Source: Streptomyces plumbidurans
GTDB taxonomy: Bacteria; Actinomycetota; Actinomycetes; Streptomycetales; Streptomycetaceae
Direction: 5' to 3'
Length of the DNA stretch: 64,000 nt
Assembly: GCF_019857225.1 (NCBI RefSeq)
Contig: NZ_JAFJSY010000052.1
Coordinates: 17,113-81,112, forward strand
The position numbers were made by a program, and so were the translations under genes. The stretch's first letter is position 1. Each line of letters starts with the position of its first letter. Below the pieces are notes generated by a model. The model was not told the DNA's origin, did no database searches, and saw only the letters and a list, made by a program, of their open reading frames with translations. Below are positions 1 to 7,141 of the stretch, piece after piece.

Positions 1-1448
1 TCGCCGCGGACATGGTGCGGCCGTTCATCGAGGCGCGGCACGGGCGGGCGCCCGTCACCTACCCCCACCCGGATCTGGAGGAGGCGCTGAGGGGGACGTA
101 CGGGGTCGTCGTCTTCCACGAGCAGATCATCGACATCGTCGCCGTCCTGACCGGCTGCGGGCGCGGCGAGGCGGACCGGGTGCGGCGCGGGCTGTCGGAC
201 CCGGAGTCGCAGGGGCGGATCAAGGTGTGGTTCGCCCAGCACGCGGCGGCGAACGGATACGACGCAGAAACGATTCGGCGCACCTGGGAGATCGTGGAGG
301 CCTTCGGCAGCTACGGCTTCTGCAAGGCGCACGCTGTCGCCTTCGCGGTGCCGACATACCAGTCCGCCTGGCTGAAGGCGCACCACCCGGCCGCCTTCTA
401 TGCGGGCCTGCTCACCCACGACCCCGGGATGTACTCGAAGCGGCTGCTGCTGGCGGACGCGCGGCGGCGGGGGGTGCCGGTGCTTCCGCTGGACGTGAAC
501 CGGTCGGCGGTCGCACACCGTATCGAACTGGTGTCTGAATCACCCGTGAAGTGGGGCCTGCGGCTCGCCCTCTCCGACGTGCACGGCATCAGCGAGGCCG
601 AGGCGGCACGGATCGCGGAGGGGCAGCCGTACGCCTCGCTGCTGGACTTCTGGGAGCGGGCGCGTCCCAGTCGGCCGCTGGCCGGGCGGCTCGCGCAGGT
701 AGGGGCGTTGGACGCCTTCGGGGCCAACCGCCGTGATCTGCAACTGCACCTCACCGAGCTGCACCGGGGCGCCCGGGGCGCGGGCGGGGGCCAACTCCCG
801 CTGGCGGGCGGGCGGAAGACGGCGCCGGCCGGACTGCCCGACCTGTCGGAGGCGGAGAAACTCAGCGCCGAACTGGGAGTGCTGTCGATGGACGCCTCGC
901 ACAACCTGATGGACGACCACCGGGCCTTCCTCGACGAGCTGGGCGTGATGTCCGCGCGCCGGCTGCGCGAGGCCAGGCACGGCGAGACGGTGCTGGTCGC
1001 GGGCGCCAAGGCGGCCACCCAGACCCCGCCGATCCGGTCCGGCAAGCGGGTCATCTTCTCCACCCTGGACGACGGCACGGGCCTGGTGGACCTCGCCTTC
1101 TTCGACGACTCCCACGACGCCTGCGCCCACACCGTCTTCCACTCCTGGCTGCTGCTGGTGCGCGGGGTGGTGCAGCGACGCGGCCCGCGCAGCCTCAGCG
1201 TGGTGGGCGCGGCCGCCTGGAACCTCGCCGAACTGGCCGAACTGCGCGCCGAGGGCGGCCTCGACGAGGTGGCGGCGCGGCTGGCGGAGCCGGTACGGGA
1301 GGACGCGGGCGGGGACCCGGCACGCGGCAGACGCATCCACATGCCGACCGGATACCAGATGAACCCATGGGCCGATCTGCGGCCGGCGGGTCAAGAGCCC
1401 TCACAGGTACGGAAGTTGTGGCACCAGAGCCCGGGGAGTGCGGGATGA
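1..1448 (+). CDS. dnaE2: Error-prone DNA polymerase DnaE2, C-terminal part
   Basis: The frame is already open at the window edge (first complete codon at 3), so the PHP domain and catalytic aspartates lie outside. The visible ~480 residues begin in the palm/fingers region of a family C polymerase (blocks GSYGFCKAHA and AAFYAGLL), pass through a helix-hairpin-helix segment near residues 190-240 and end in an OB fold near 330-400. There is no long tau-binding tail. Family knowledge: DnaE2 performs mutagenic translesion synthesis after DNA damage. The stop overlaps the next start as ATGA, coupling it to a Y-family-like gene, which fits DnaE2 and not the replicative DnaE1. Family is secure; the induction pattern is not visible here. 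Confidence 0.93.
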   Translation, partial: AADMVRPFIEARHGRAPVTYPHPDLEEALRGTYGVVVFHEQIIDIVAVLTGCGRGEADRVRRGLSDPESQGRIKVWFAQHAAANGYDAETIRRTWEIVEAFGSYGFCKAHAVAFAVPTYQSAWLKAHHPAAFYAGLLTHDPGMYSKRLLLADARRRGVPVLPLDVNRSAVAHRIELVSESPVKWGLRLALSDVHGISEAEAARIAEGQPYASLLDFWERARPSRPLAGRLAQVGALDAFGANRRDLQLHLTELHRGARGAGGGQLPLAGGRKTAPAGLPDLSEAEKLSAELGVLSMDASHNLMDDHRAFLDELGVMSARRLREARHGETVLVAGAKAATQTPPIRSGKRVIFSTLDDGTGLVDLAFFDDSHDACAHTVFHSWLLLVRGVVQRRGPRSLSVVGAAAWNLAELAELRAEGGLDEVAARLAEPVREDAGGDPARGRRIHMPTGYQMNPWADLRPAGQEPSQVRKLWHQSPGSAG

Positions 1449-2419
1449 CCATTCTGTGCGTACGTTTCCAGCTGCCGCCGGACGACGAGGCCGCGCTGCC
1501 TGAACTCCTCGGACTGCTGGAGGAGTTCACCCCGGTCGTCGAGGCGCTGCCGCCCGACGGGGCACTGGCCGATCTGCGGGGCGCCGAACGGTACTTCGGA
1601 CGCGACGCGGTCGAACTGGCGGCAGTGATCCGGGTCCGCGCGCTGGCCCTGCACGGCGTCGACTGCGTGATCGGCGCCGGTCCGGGCCCGATGCTGGCGC
1701 GTGTGGCGCTGCGCGACGCCCGGCCCGGGGTGACCCGCGCGGTGCCCGAACACCCGGACGGCATCGCGGAGTTCCTCGCGGACCGGCCGGTCACCGTGCT
1801 CCCCGGCGTCGGCACGGCCACCGCACGCACCCTGTGCGACTACGGCCTCGACACCCTGGGCCGGGTCGCCGCCGCACCGCTGTCCACACTTCAGCGGCTG
1901 ATCGGCGCGAAGGCGGCCCGCGAACTGCACGAGAAGGCGGGCGGCATCGACCGCGGCCGGGTCGTGCCGAACGCGGTCTCCCGCTCCCTGGCCACCGAAC
2001 GCCCCTTCACCCGCGACGAGTTGTCCCCGGACCGGCACCGCCGCGCCCTGCTGTCCGCCGCCGAGGAACTGGGCTCCCGGCTGCGCGCCCTGGACAAGGT
2101 CTGCACCACCCTCACCCTCACCGTCCGCTACGCCGACCGCACCGCGACGACCCGCACCCGCACCCTGAAGGAACCCACCGCCCACTCGCCCGCCCTGACC
2201 AGGACGGCGTACGGCATGTACGAGTCCCTCGGCCTCCAGCGCGCCCGGGTCCGCGCGTTCGTCCTGCGCGCCGAAGGGCTCAGCCCCGCGGAACAGGCCT
2301 CTTACCAGCTGGTCTTCGATCCCGCGGAGGAGAAGGTCCGCCGGGTCGAGGAGGTCGCGGACCGCGTACGGGCGAAGTTCGGACCGCACGCGGTGCTGCC
2401 GGGCGCGCTGGTGGCGTAG
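1445..2419 (+). CDS. Y-family polymerase-like protein, ImuB-type, probably non-catalytic
   Basis: 324 residues starting at the ATG of an ATGA overlap with dnaE2. The fold follows DinB from its palm onwards: an N-terminal strand, a helix-hairpin-helix thumb (LPGVGTATARTL, ~130-142) and a little-finger-like C-terminus with a possible clamp motif (QLVFD). Compared with DinB the first acidic motif is replaced by ILCVRFQL, the second (SLDE) by PPDG, and the ~70 residues that carry the fingers between them are absent. That pattern matches ImuB, which family knowledge describes as an inactive adaptor bringing DnaE2 to the sliding clamp. No ImuA-like gene is visible, but the upstream side is cut off. 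DinB-like annotation is the alternative name. Confidence 0.82.
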   Translation: MTILCVRFQLPPDDEAALPELLGLLEEFTPVVEALPPDGALADLRGAERYFGRDAVELAAVIRVRALALHGVDCVIGAGPGPMLARVALRDARPGVTRAVPEHPDGIAEFLADRPVTVLPGVGTATARTLCDYGLDTLGRVAAAPLSTLQRLIGAKAARELHEKAGGIDRGRVVPNAVSRSLATERPFTRDELSPDRHRRALLSAAEELGSRLRALDKVCTTLTLTVRYADRTATTRTRTLKEPTAHSPALTRTAYGMYESLGLQRARVRAFVLRAEGLSPAEQASYQLVFDPAEEKVRRVEEVADRVRAKFGPHAVLPGALVA

Positions 2420-2422
2420 CCG

Positions 2423-2797
2423 TCACCGCGCCCACGGGGGCGCCACCCGGGTGCCGTCGGTCAGCTCGGCCTCCAGCCCGATGGAGGTGGTGACCCAGGA
2501 AGCCGCCGTCCGGTCGGTGGGGTTCTCGATACCGAGCGTCGCGCCCGGATTGACGACGACGGTGTCGCCCGCCGTGATGCGGTCGGTGCGGCCGTCCAGG
2601 CTGATGAGCAGCTCACCGGCGAGCAGATGGAAGATCTCCTCGCGGGTGACGGTGTGCTCGGGTGCCTTAATACCCGGCGGGAACTCTGCCCGCCAGGCGC
2701 AGAGTTCCTTGCTCCCGGCCAGTGGCGAGGCGTACGAGACGAAACGGGTGCCGTGCATCTCGTGCGTGACGGCTTCGGACGTGCGGATGACGGGCAT
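2423..2797 (-). CDS. Cupin-domain protein
   Basis: 124 residues forming a single small beta-barrel cupin. The first conserved motif (PEHTVTREEIFHLLAGEL, ~46-64) and the second (GDTVVVNPGATLGIEN, ~77-92) are present, with His and Glu in metal-ligand positions. Substrate is unknown; stand-alone cupins of this size range from isomerases to sensors. The start at 2797 has a modest GAGAG ribosome site and removes a non-conserved N-terminal extension. It is divergent from a MarR gene and shares with it a promoter region holding two identical palindromes, so repression by that MarR protein is the natural reading. It converges with the upstream repair pair with only 3 bp between stops. Confidence 0.85.
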   Translation of the reverse strand: MPVIRTSEAVTHEMHGTRFVSYASPLAGSKELCAWRAEFPPGIKAPEHTVTREEIFHLLAGELLISLDGRTDRITAGDTVVVNPGATLGIENPTDRTAASWVTTSIGLEAELTDGTRVAPPWAR

Positions 2798-2852
2798 GGC
2801 TGCCTCTCGTTCGGTGGGTGTGCTCGACGGGTGTGCTCGGGGACAGGGCAGA

Positions 2853-2871
2853 TGGTCAAGCAGCTTGACCA
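2853..2871. promoter_or_regulatory. MarR-type palindromic operator, copy 1
   Basis: Perfect palindrome TGGTCAAGCAGCTTGACCA, two 9-base arms around one base. An identical copy (except for the central base) begins 28 bp further on, close to three helical turns. Both lie between the divergent cupin and MarR genes. MarR proteins bind palindromes of this size and normally autoregulate. Confidence 0.8.
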
Positions 2872-2880
2872 CTTCCTCTA

Positions 2881-2899
2881 TGGTCAAGCTGCTTGACCA
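2881..2899. promoter_or_regulatory. MarR-type palindromic operator, copy 2
   Basis: Perfect palindrome TGGTCAAGCTGCTTGACCA. Its right arm contains the TTGACC that serves as the likely -35 element of the marR promoter, so bound repressor would block RNA polymerase directly. Confidence 0.8.
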
Positions 2900-2920
2900 T
2901 TACGTCAAGGGTGTTTCAAT
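2893..2920 (+). promoter_or_regulatory. Candidate promoter of the MarR gene, leaderless transcript
   Basis: TTGACC (2893-2898), a 16-bp spacer and TTCAAT (2915-2920). The expected transcription start falls at about 2927, the first base of the GTG start codon, and no ribosome site precedes that codon. A leaderless mRNA explains both observations. Confidence 0.4.
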
Positions 2921-2926
2921 GCCCTC

Positions 2927-3373
2927 GTGCAGAACTCCGAGGCCATGGCCCTGTCCACCGCTCTGCTCGCCGTCGCCGGTGAGCTCACCCAGCGCATCAA
3001 CGAGGGGGTCCTCGCCCGCGGGTTCGAGGGGATCAGGCCCGCGCACGGGTTCGCGTTCGTGCGGCTCGCGCCCGACGGGGCGACGGTGACCGAGCTCGCC
3101 GCGCACCTCGGCGTGACGAAGCAGGCGGCGAGTCAGCTCGTCGACGAGATCGTGCGCAAGGGATACGCCGAGCGGCGGGCGCACCCCGGTGACGCGCGGG
3201 CGCGGCTGATCGTGCTGACCGAGCGGGGCTGGGCCTGCACCCGGGCCGCGGAGGAGGCGGCCGCGGAGGTCGTGCGGGGGTGGGGGCAGGTGCTCGGGGA
3301 GGGCGAAGTGCGGGCGTTGTGGCGGCAGTTGGGGAGCATCGCGCCCTATGGGCGGATCAGGCCCACCTGGTGA
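2927..3373 (+). CDS. MarR family transcriptional regulator
   Basis: 148 residues with the MarR winged helix in the middle (VTELAAHLGVTKQAASQLVDEIVRKGYAERR region, ~54-82) followed by the wing (HPGDARARLIVLT) and a C-terminal dimerisation helix. GTG at 2927 is preferred because a promoter places the transcript start there; an ATG at 2945 is possible but lacks a better ribosome site. It is divergent from the cupin gene and both promoters contain the twin 19-bp palindromes, so it probably represses itself and the cupin gene. The inducing ligand cannot be read from sequence. Confidence 0.9.
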   Translation: MQNSEAMALSTALLAVAGELTQRINEGVLARGFEGIRPAHGFAFVRLAPDGATVTELAAHLGVTKQAASQLVDEIVRKGYAERRAHPGDARARLIVLTERGWACTRAAEEAAAEVVRGWGQVLGEGEVRALWRQLGSIAPYGRIRPTW

Positions 3374-3545
3374 CGGTTGATCAGCGGTAACTGCACAGTC
3401 AATTATCACTGGAAGTTTTTACTGACGCGTAACTTCACACTTGCACTACTCGCTCGTAACTTGACGAGTGAACAGCATCTCTCGTGATCCGGATCACAGG
3501 GCGTAAGGCCATCGCAACTCCCTTGAGCCGCAAGGAGATCACACG

Positions 3546-4409
3546 ATGCTGCCCTGGAAACGACTGCTCAGACCCCTCGCCGCCCTGCTGCTGACCGCCT
3601 CGGTCGCCGTCGTCCCGGCCGCCACCGTCGCACACGCCTCCGAAGCCCCCCACACCGGCTGGAACGACTACTCCTGCAAGCCCTCCGCCGCCCACCCCCG
3701 CCCTGTCGTCCTGGTCCACGGCACCTTCGGCAACTCGGTCGACAACTGGCTCGCCCTCGCCCCCTATCTGGAGAACCGCGGCTACTGCGTCTTCTCCCTG
3801 GACTACGGCCAGTTGTCCGGCGTCCCCCTCTTCTACGGTCTCGGCCCCATCGACAAGTCGGCCGAGCAGCTCTCCACCTACGTCGACAAGGTGCTGGCCG
3901 CCACCGGCGCCGCCAAGGCCGACCTCGTCGGTCACTCGCAGGGCGGCATGATGCCCCGCTACTACCTCAAGTTCCTCGGCGGCGCCGCCAAGGTGAACGC
4001 CCTCGTCGGCATCGCGCCCGACAACCACGGCACCGACCTGGACGGCCTGGCCAACCTGCTCCCGTACTTCCCGGGCGCCTCGGACCTGCTGTCCAAGAAC
4101 ACGCCAGGACTGGCCGACCAGATCGTCGGATCCGCGTTCCTCGCCAAGCTCAACGCCGGCGGCGACACCGTCCCCGGCGTCCACTACACGGTCATCGCCA
4201 CCAAGCACGACGAGGTGGTCACGCCGTACAGCAGCCAGTTCCTGAGCGGTTCCGACGTCCACAACGTCCTGATCCAGGACCGGTGTTCACTCGACCTGTC
4301 CGAACACGTCCTGATCGGTCTCACCGACCGGATCGCCTTCCACGAGGTGGCCAACGCACTCGACCCGGCACACGCCACCGCCACCACCTGCGCGTCGGTG
4401 CTGAGCTGA
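3546..4409 (+). CDS. Secreted triacylglycerol lipase, alpha/beta hydrolase
   Basis: 287 residues. A Sec signal peptide occupies ~1-32 (basic start, hydrophobic core, VAHASEA end). The mature enzyme has the oxyanion-hole motif VLVHGTFG, the nucleophile elbow GHSQGG with Ser131, and a late His in SEHVLIGL; paired Cys residues suggest disulfides as in other actinomycete class 2 (EstA/LipA-like) lipases. It should hydrolyse lipid esters outside the cell. AAGGAG lies 7-8 bases before the ATG. A strong terminator follows directly and is shared with the convergent LPMO gene. No dedicated foldase gene is adjacent. Confidence 0.92.
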   Translation: MLPWKRLLRPLAALLLTASVAVVPAATVAHASEAPHTGWNDYSCKPSAAHPRPVVLVHGTFGNSVDNWLALAPYLENRGYCVFSLDYGQLSGVPLFYGLGPIDKSAEQLSTYVDKVLAATGAAKADLVGHSQGGMMPRYYLKFLGGAAKVNALVGIAPDNHGTDLDGLANLLPYFPGASDLLSKNTPGLADQIVGSAFLAKLNAGGDTVPGVHYTVIATKHDEVVTPYSSQFLSGSDVHNVLIQDRCSLDLSEHVLIGLTDRIAFHEVANALDPAHATATTCASVLS

Positions 4410-4420
4410 CGCGAAAAACC

Positions 4421-4455
4421 GGGGCCTGTCCGGCCTGAGCCGCCGGACGGGCCCC
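4421..4455. terminator. Shared terminator between convergent lipase and LPMO genes
   Basis: Inverted repeat with 14-base arms (4421-4434 and 4442-4455) containing one G-T pair and a 7-base loop, just after the lipase stop and 14 bp from the LPMO stop. Streptomyces terminators often lack a U-run, so the stem alone is the evidence. Confidence 0.75.
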
Positions 4456-4469
4456 GCCCCCCGTGGGAT

Positions 4470-5462
4470 CTACCGGCCCCCGCGCCTGCGCACCGAGGCG
4501 AACAGGGCCGCCGAGCCGAGGGCCAGCGCGGCCGCCCCGCCCATGGCGATGTACGGGGTGCTTCCGCTGCCCCCGGTCTCGGCGAGGTTCTGCACCGACG
4601 TGCCCGAACTGCCCGCCGCCTTCGGCTCGTTGGCGGCCACGGGGTCCGTCGTCGTCAGGGCGTCCTGGTCGCCGTGGCCGTGGTGTTCGATCGTCGACTT
4701 GTCGGCACCGTCCGCGATCTGCTGGTCCGAGGGCGCGGAGGCGGCCGGCGCGGGCGTCGAACCGCTCGGCGTACCACCACCGCTCGCCGAACCGCTCGGC
4801 GTACCACTACCACCGCCGTTGCTGCTGCCGAAGGCGACGTCCGAGCAGGAGTAGAAGGCCTCCGGGCTGTCCGAGCGCTGCCAGACCGCGTACAGCAGCT
4901 GCTTGCCGGAGCGCTGGGGGAGGGTGCCGGAGAAGGTGTAGAAGCCGCCGGAGGCGACCGGGTCGGTGGCCGTCGCCACCGGGTGCTCAAGGTCCAGGTC
5001 CGACCAGGCGAGCGGCTGCGACGGGTCGTAGCCGTCCTTGGTGATGTACACCTTGAAGGTGCCCTTGTGCGGGGCGGTCACGCGGTACTTGAAGGTGTAC
5101 GACCCGCTGCTCACGCTCGTCGCGGGCCAGTCGGCGCGGGCCAGGTCGAGCCCCTTGAACTCCTCGCTGTTGGCGCTGCACAGCTTGCCGTCCGGGATCA
5201 GCGCCTGGTGCTGTCCGGCGGCGTCACCGATGCGGATGCCGTTCCAGTCGTACAGCGCCTGGGTGCCGCCGGCCGCGACGGCCGCCTTGCACGCGTCCGA
5301 CTTCGGGCTCTCCGGGCCCTCCGCGTAGCACTGCGAGACCCGGCTGACCGGGTCGCCCATCGAGCCGTGGGCCGACGCCGGGGCGGCGGCGAGGAAGGTC
5401 AGGGCGAGCGGGGCCGCGCCGAGAACGGTGAGGGCGGCGACCGTGCGGCGGCGTGCGGACAT
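4470..5462 (-). CDS. lpmP: Cell-wall-anchored lytic polysaccharide monooxygenase, AA10 (LpmP-like)
   Basis: 330 residues. Signal peptide ends ASA-HGSM, leaving His32 as the mature N-terminus, which with the His of TAPHKGTF would form the copper histidine brace of AA10 LPMOs. The catalytic domain spans ~32-215; a Ser/Gly/Thr/Pro-rich stalk follows to ~290; then LAETG (293-297), a hydrophobic stretch and a basic RRRGGR tail form a sortase signal. LAxTG is the class E sortase consensus of Streptomyces. Family knowledge: S. coelicolor LpmP, a wall-attached LPMO of this design, supports glycan remodelling and morphogenesis. GAGGAG precedes the ATG. Four imperfect direct repeats lie ~45-100 bp upstream. 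The symbol is by recalled similarity. Confidence 0.9.
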   Translation of the reverse strand: MSARRRTVAALTVLGAAPLALTFLAAAPASAHGSMGDPVSRVSQCYAEGPESPKSDACKAAVAAGGTQALYDWNGIRIGDAAGQHQALIPDGKLCSANSEEFKGLDLARADWPATSVSSGSYTFKYRVTAPHKGTFKVYITKDGYDPSQPLAWSDLDLEHPVATATDPVASGGFYTFSGTLPQRSGKQLLYAVWQRSDSPEAFYSCSDVAFGSSNGGGSGTPSGSASGGGTPSGSTPAPAASAPSDQQIADGADKSTIEHHGHGDQDALTTTDPVAANEPKAAGSSGTSVQNLAETGGSGSTPYIAMGGAAALALGSAALFASVRRRGGR

Positions 5463-5505
5463 GCGGAATCTCCTCGGAACGGAACGGTCCTGACGCGTGG
5501 GGTGA

Positions 5506-5562
5506 ATCCCGTCGGGCGGATCCCGTGTGGGTCGGGTCCCGTGGGACGGATCCCGTGGGGGC
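5506..5562. repeat. Four imperfect ~14-17 bp direct repeats upstream of the LPMO gene
   Basis: Variants of ATCCCGTGGGGCGG occur head to tail four times, starting about 45 bp upstream of the LPMO start codon. They could be regulator half-sites or slippage products; there is no coding potential. Confidence 0.6.
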
Positions 5563-5680
5563 GCGATCAGAAACTAGCCCCAAGGAAGGGTGAAATCGCC
5601 TGCTGGAGGCGGGTGATGGAGATCCTTATGGTGGCGTTAAGGGAGTGCTCAGACTGGGATCAGGTAATACCGTGCGCGGC

Positions 5681-6130
5681 ATGACCGACGAGGAGATCCG
5701 GGCCGCCGTCGCCGCCGATGTACCGGCCGTGAAGGCCGTCACCGATGCCGCATACCACCCCTACATCGAGCGGATCGGGGTGGTGCCGGTACCCATGCGG
5801 GCGGACCACGCGGCGAACGTGGCCGCGGGCCGGGTGTTCGTGACCGGGGATCCCGTCGTGGGGCTCGTGGTGCTGGAGGAGCACGACGACCATCTGTTCC
5901 TCGACAGCATCGCCGTCCACCCCGAGACGCACGGCCAGGGGGTGGGGCGACGGCTGCTGCAGTTCGTGGACGCACGCGCGCGTGCGCTCGGACTGCCCGA
6001 GGTCAGGCTCTACACCAACGCCATGATGTGGGAGAACCAGAAGATCTATCCGAAGTACGGCTACGAGATCGTGGAGCGGCGCTCGACCGGGCCGTACGAC
6101 CGCATCCACTACCGCAAGCGGCTGGACTGA
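5681..6130 (+). CDS. GNAT family N-acetyltransferase
   Basis: 149 residues forming one GNAT domain. The acetyl-CoA pyrophosphate-binding loop is seen in HPETHGQGVGRRLL (~86-99, Q-x-x-G-x-G), followed by beta5 VRLYTNAMMWEN and the closing YPKYGYEIVERR block typical of small actinobacterial GNATs. The acceptor is unknown. Start: ATG at 5681; an in-frame GTG at 5672 is the alternative. TAATAC at 5665-5670 resembles a -10 box and would give a very short or absent leader. It converges with a tiny gene whose stop is only 5 bp beyond. Confidence 0.88.
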   Translation: MTDEEIRAAVAADVPAVKAVTDAAYHPYIERIGVVPVPMRADHAANVAAGRVFVTGDPVVGLVVLEEHDDHLFLDSIAVHPETHGQGVGRRLLQFVDARARALGLPEVRLYTNAMMWENQKIYPKYGYEIVERRSTGPYDRIHYRKRLD

Positions 6131-6135
6131 CGTCG

Positions 6136-6270
6136 TCAGCCGTCGGGCCACCACGTTCTCGCGATGTCCCGGCGCACCTCGGGGCGTCCCGCGGGGCGCT
6201 CGTCAACCTCTTCGCGGACCCTGCGCGAGTCCGACTTCTTCAGGGGCTTCTGCACGGTGGTCCGGCGCAT
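6136..6270 (-). CDS. Small basic protein, 44 residues, unknown function
   Basis: ATG at 6270, stop at 6136. The product starts MRRTTVQKPLKKSD and ends ARTWWPDG; it is rich in Arg/Lys with a Trp pair near the end and has no membrane segment or cysteine. AAGGAGG stands 6-7 bases before the ATG, one of the best ribosome sites in the window, and codon third positions are GC-rich, so it is probably real. Similar 44-residue proteins seem familiar from other Streptomyces, but I cannot name a function. The basic composition would suit nucleic acid or ribosome binding; this is inference. Confidence 0.7.
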   Translation of the reverse strand: MRRTTVQKPLKKSDSRRVREEVDERPAGRPEVRRDIARTWWPDG

Positions 6271-6410
6271 GGCTGCCTCCTTCGGTGCCTACCGTGTTGC
6301 CGCGTTCTCACGGTGGTAGACCCTTTTCGGGAGAGTGACTCATCGGTCCGGGTCTGTCTGTGGTGGCTGTCACCATTCGACTGTCAGTGGCGGGTGTCAC
6401 TCTTGGGCCC

Positions 6411-7028
6411 ATGACGGATGACAACGCGGGTCTGACCGGGGCGGACGTCGACTGGGACGCACGGGCCGCCTCCTTCGACGACGAGCCGGACCACGGGCTG
6501 CGCGATCCGCAGGTCCGGCGGGCGTGGGCCGCGCGTCTCGCCTCCTGGCTCCCCGCGCGGGCGAGCGATGTCCTGGATCTCGGCTGCGGCACGGGCAGCC
6601 TGTCGCTCCTCGCGGCCGAGCAGGGACACCGCGTGACCGGTGTGGACGCGTCCCCGGCGATGGTCGGGCGCGCGAGAGCCAAACTCGCCGGGCGTGACGC
6701 CGCGTTCCTGGTCGGTGACGCGGCGGCGCCCCCGGTGGGGGAGCAGCGCTTCGACGTCGTGCTCGTACGGCACGTCCTGTGGGCGCTGCCCGACCCCGGC
6801 CGCGCCCTGCGGCACTGGCGCGGACTGCTGCGGCCGGGCGGGCGGCTCGTGCTGGTCGAGGGCGTGTGGGGGACGGTCACCCCGGTCGGCATGAGCGCCG
6901 ACGCGCTGACCGCCCTCCTCGCGCCGCTCGCGGAACGGACGCGGGTGGAGCGGCTGTCCGGGGAGGCGGCGCTGTGGGGGAAGGAGGTCGAGGACGAGCG
7001 GTATGCAGTGGTGGCGGTCGTGGAGTGA
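6411..7028 (+). CDS. Class I SAM-dependent methyltransferase
   Basis: 205 residues with a Rossmann-type methyltransferase domain: motif I VLDLGCGTGSL (~47-57), acidic strand-2 end VTGVDAS, motif II-like FDVVLVRHVLW and post-motif LRPGGRLVLVEG. This is the methyltransferase type 11/25 layout; the substrate is a small molecule of unknown identity. ATG at 6411 is the first codon that keeps the conserved N-terminus; no clear ribosome site precedes it, and the upstream stretch contains paired GTGTCAC and CTGTCA words that may be regulatory. Five 19-bp hairpin repeats separate it from the convergent DUF402 gene. Confidence 0.88.
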   Translation: MTDDNAGLTGADVDWDARAASFDDEPDHGLRDPQVRRAWAARLASWLPARASDVLDLGCGTGSLSLLAAEQGHRVTGVDASPAMVGRARAKLAGRDAAFLVGDAAAPPVGEQRFDVVLVRHVLWALPDPGRALRHWRGLLRPGGRLVLVEGVWGTVTPVGMSADALTALLAPLAERTRVERLSGEAALWGKEVEDERYAVVAVVE

Positions 7029-7046
7029 GCGGGGCTCGGGGCGCCG

Positions 7047-7141
7047 GGACAGGACTGCGTCGGCAGGGCGGGACTCCGTCCTCAGGGCGGGACTCCGTCC
7101 TCAGGACGAGACCGCGTCCTCAGGACGAGACCGCGTCCTCA
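7047..7141. repeat. Five tandem 19-bp hairpin repeats between convergent genes
   Basis: Units start at 7047 (divergent), 7066 and 7085 (identical, GGGCGGGACTCCGTCCTCA), and 7104 and 7123 (identical, GGACGAGACCGCGTCCTCA). Each holds a short self-complementary stem (for example AGGACG/CGTCCT), and the junctions GTCCTCAGGAC are palindromic too. The array fills the space between two stops and overlaps the DUF402 stop codon, so it may terminate transcription from both sides. Confidence 0.85.
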
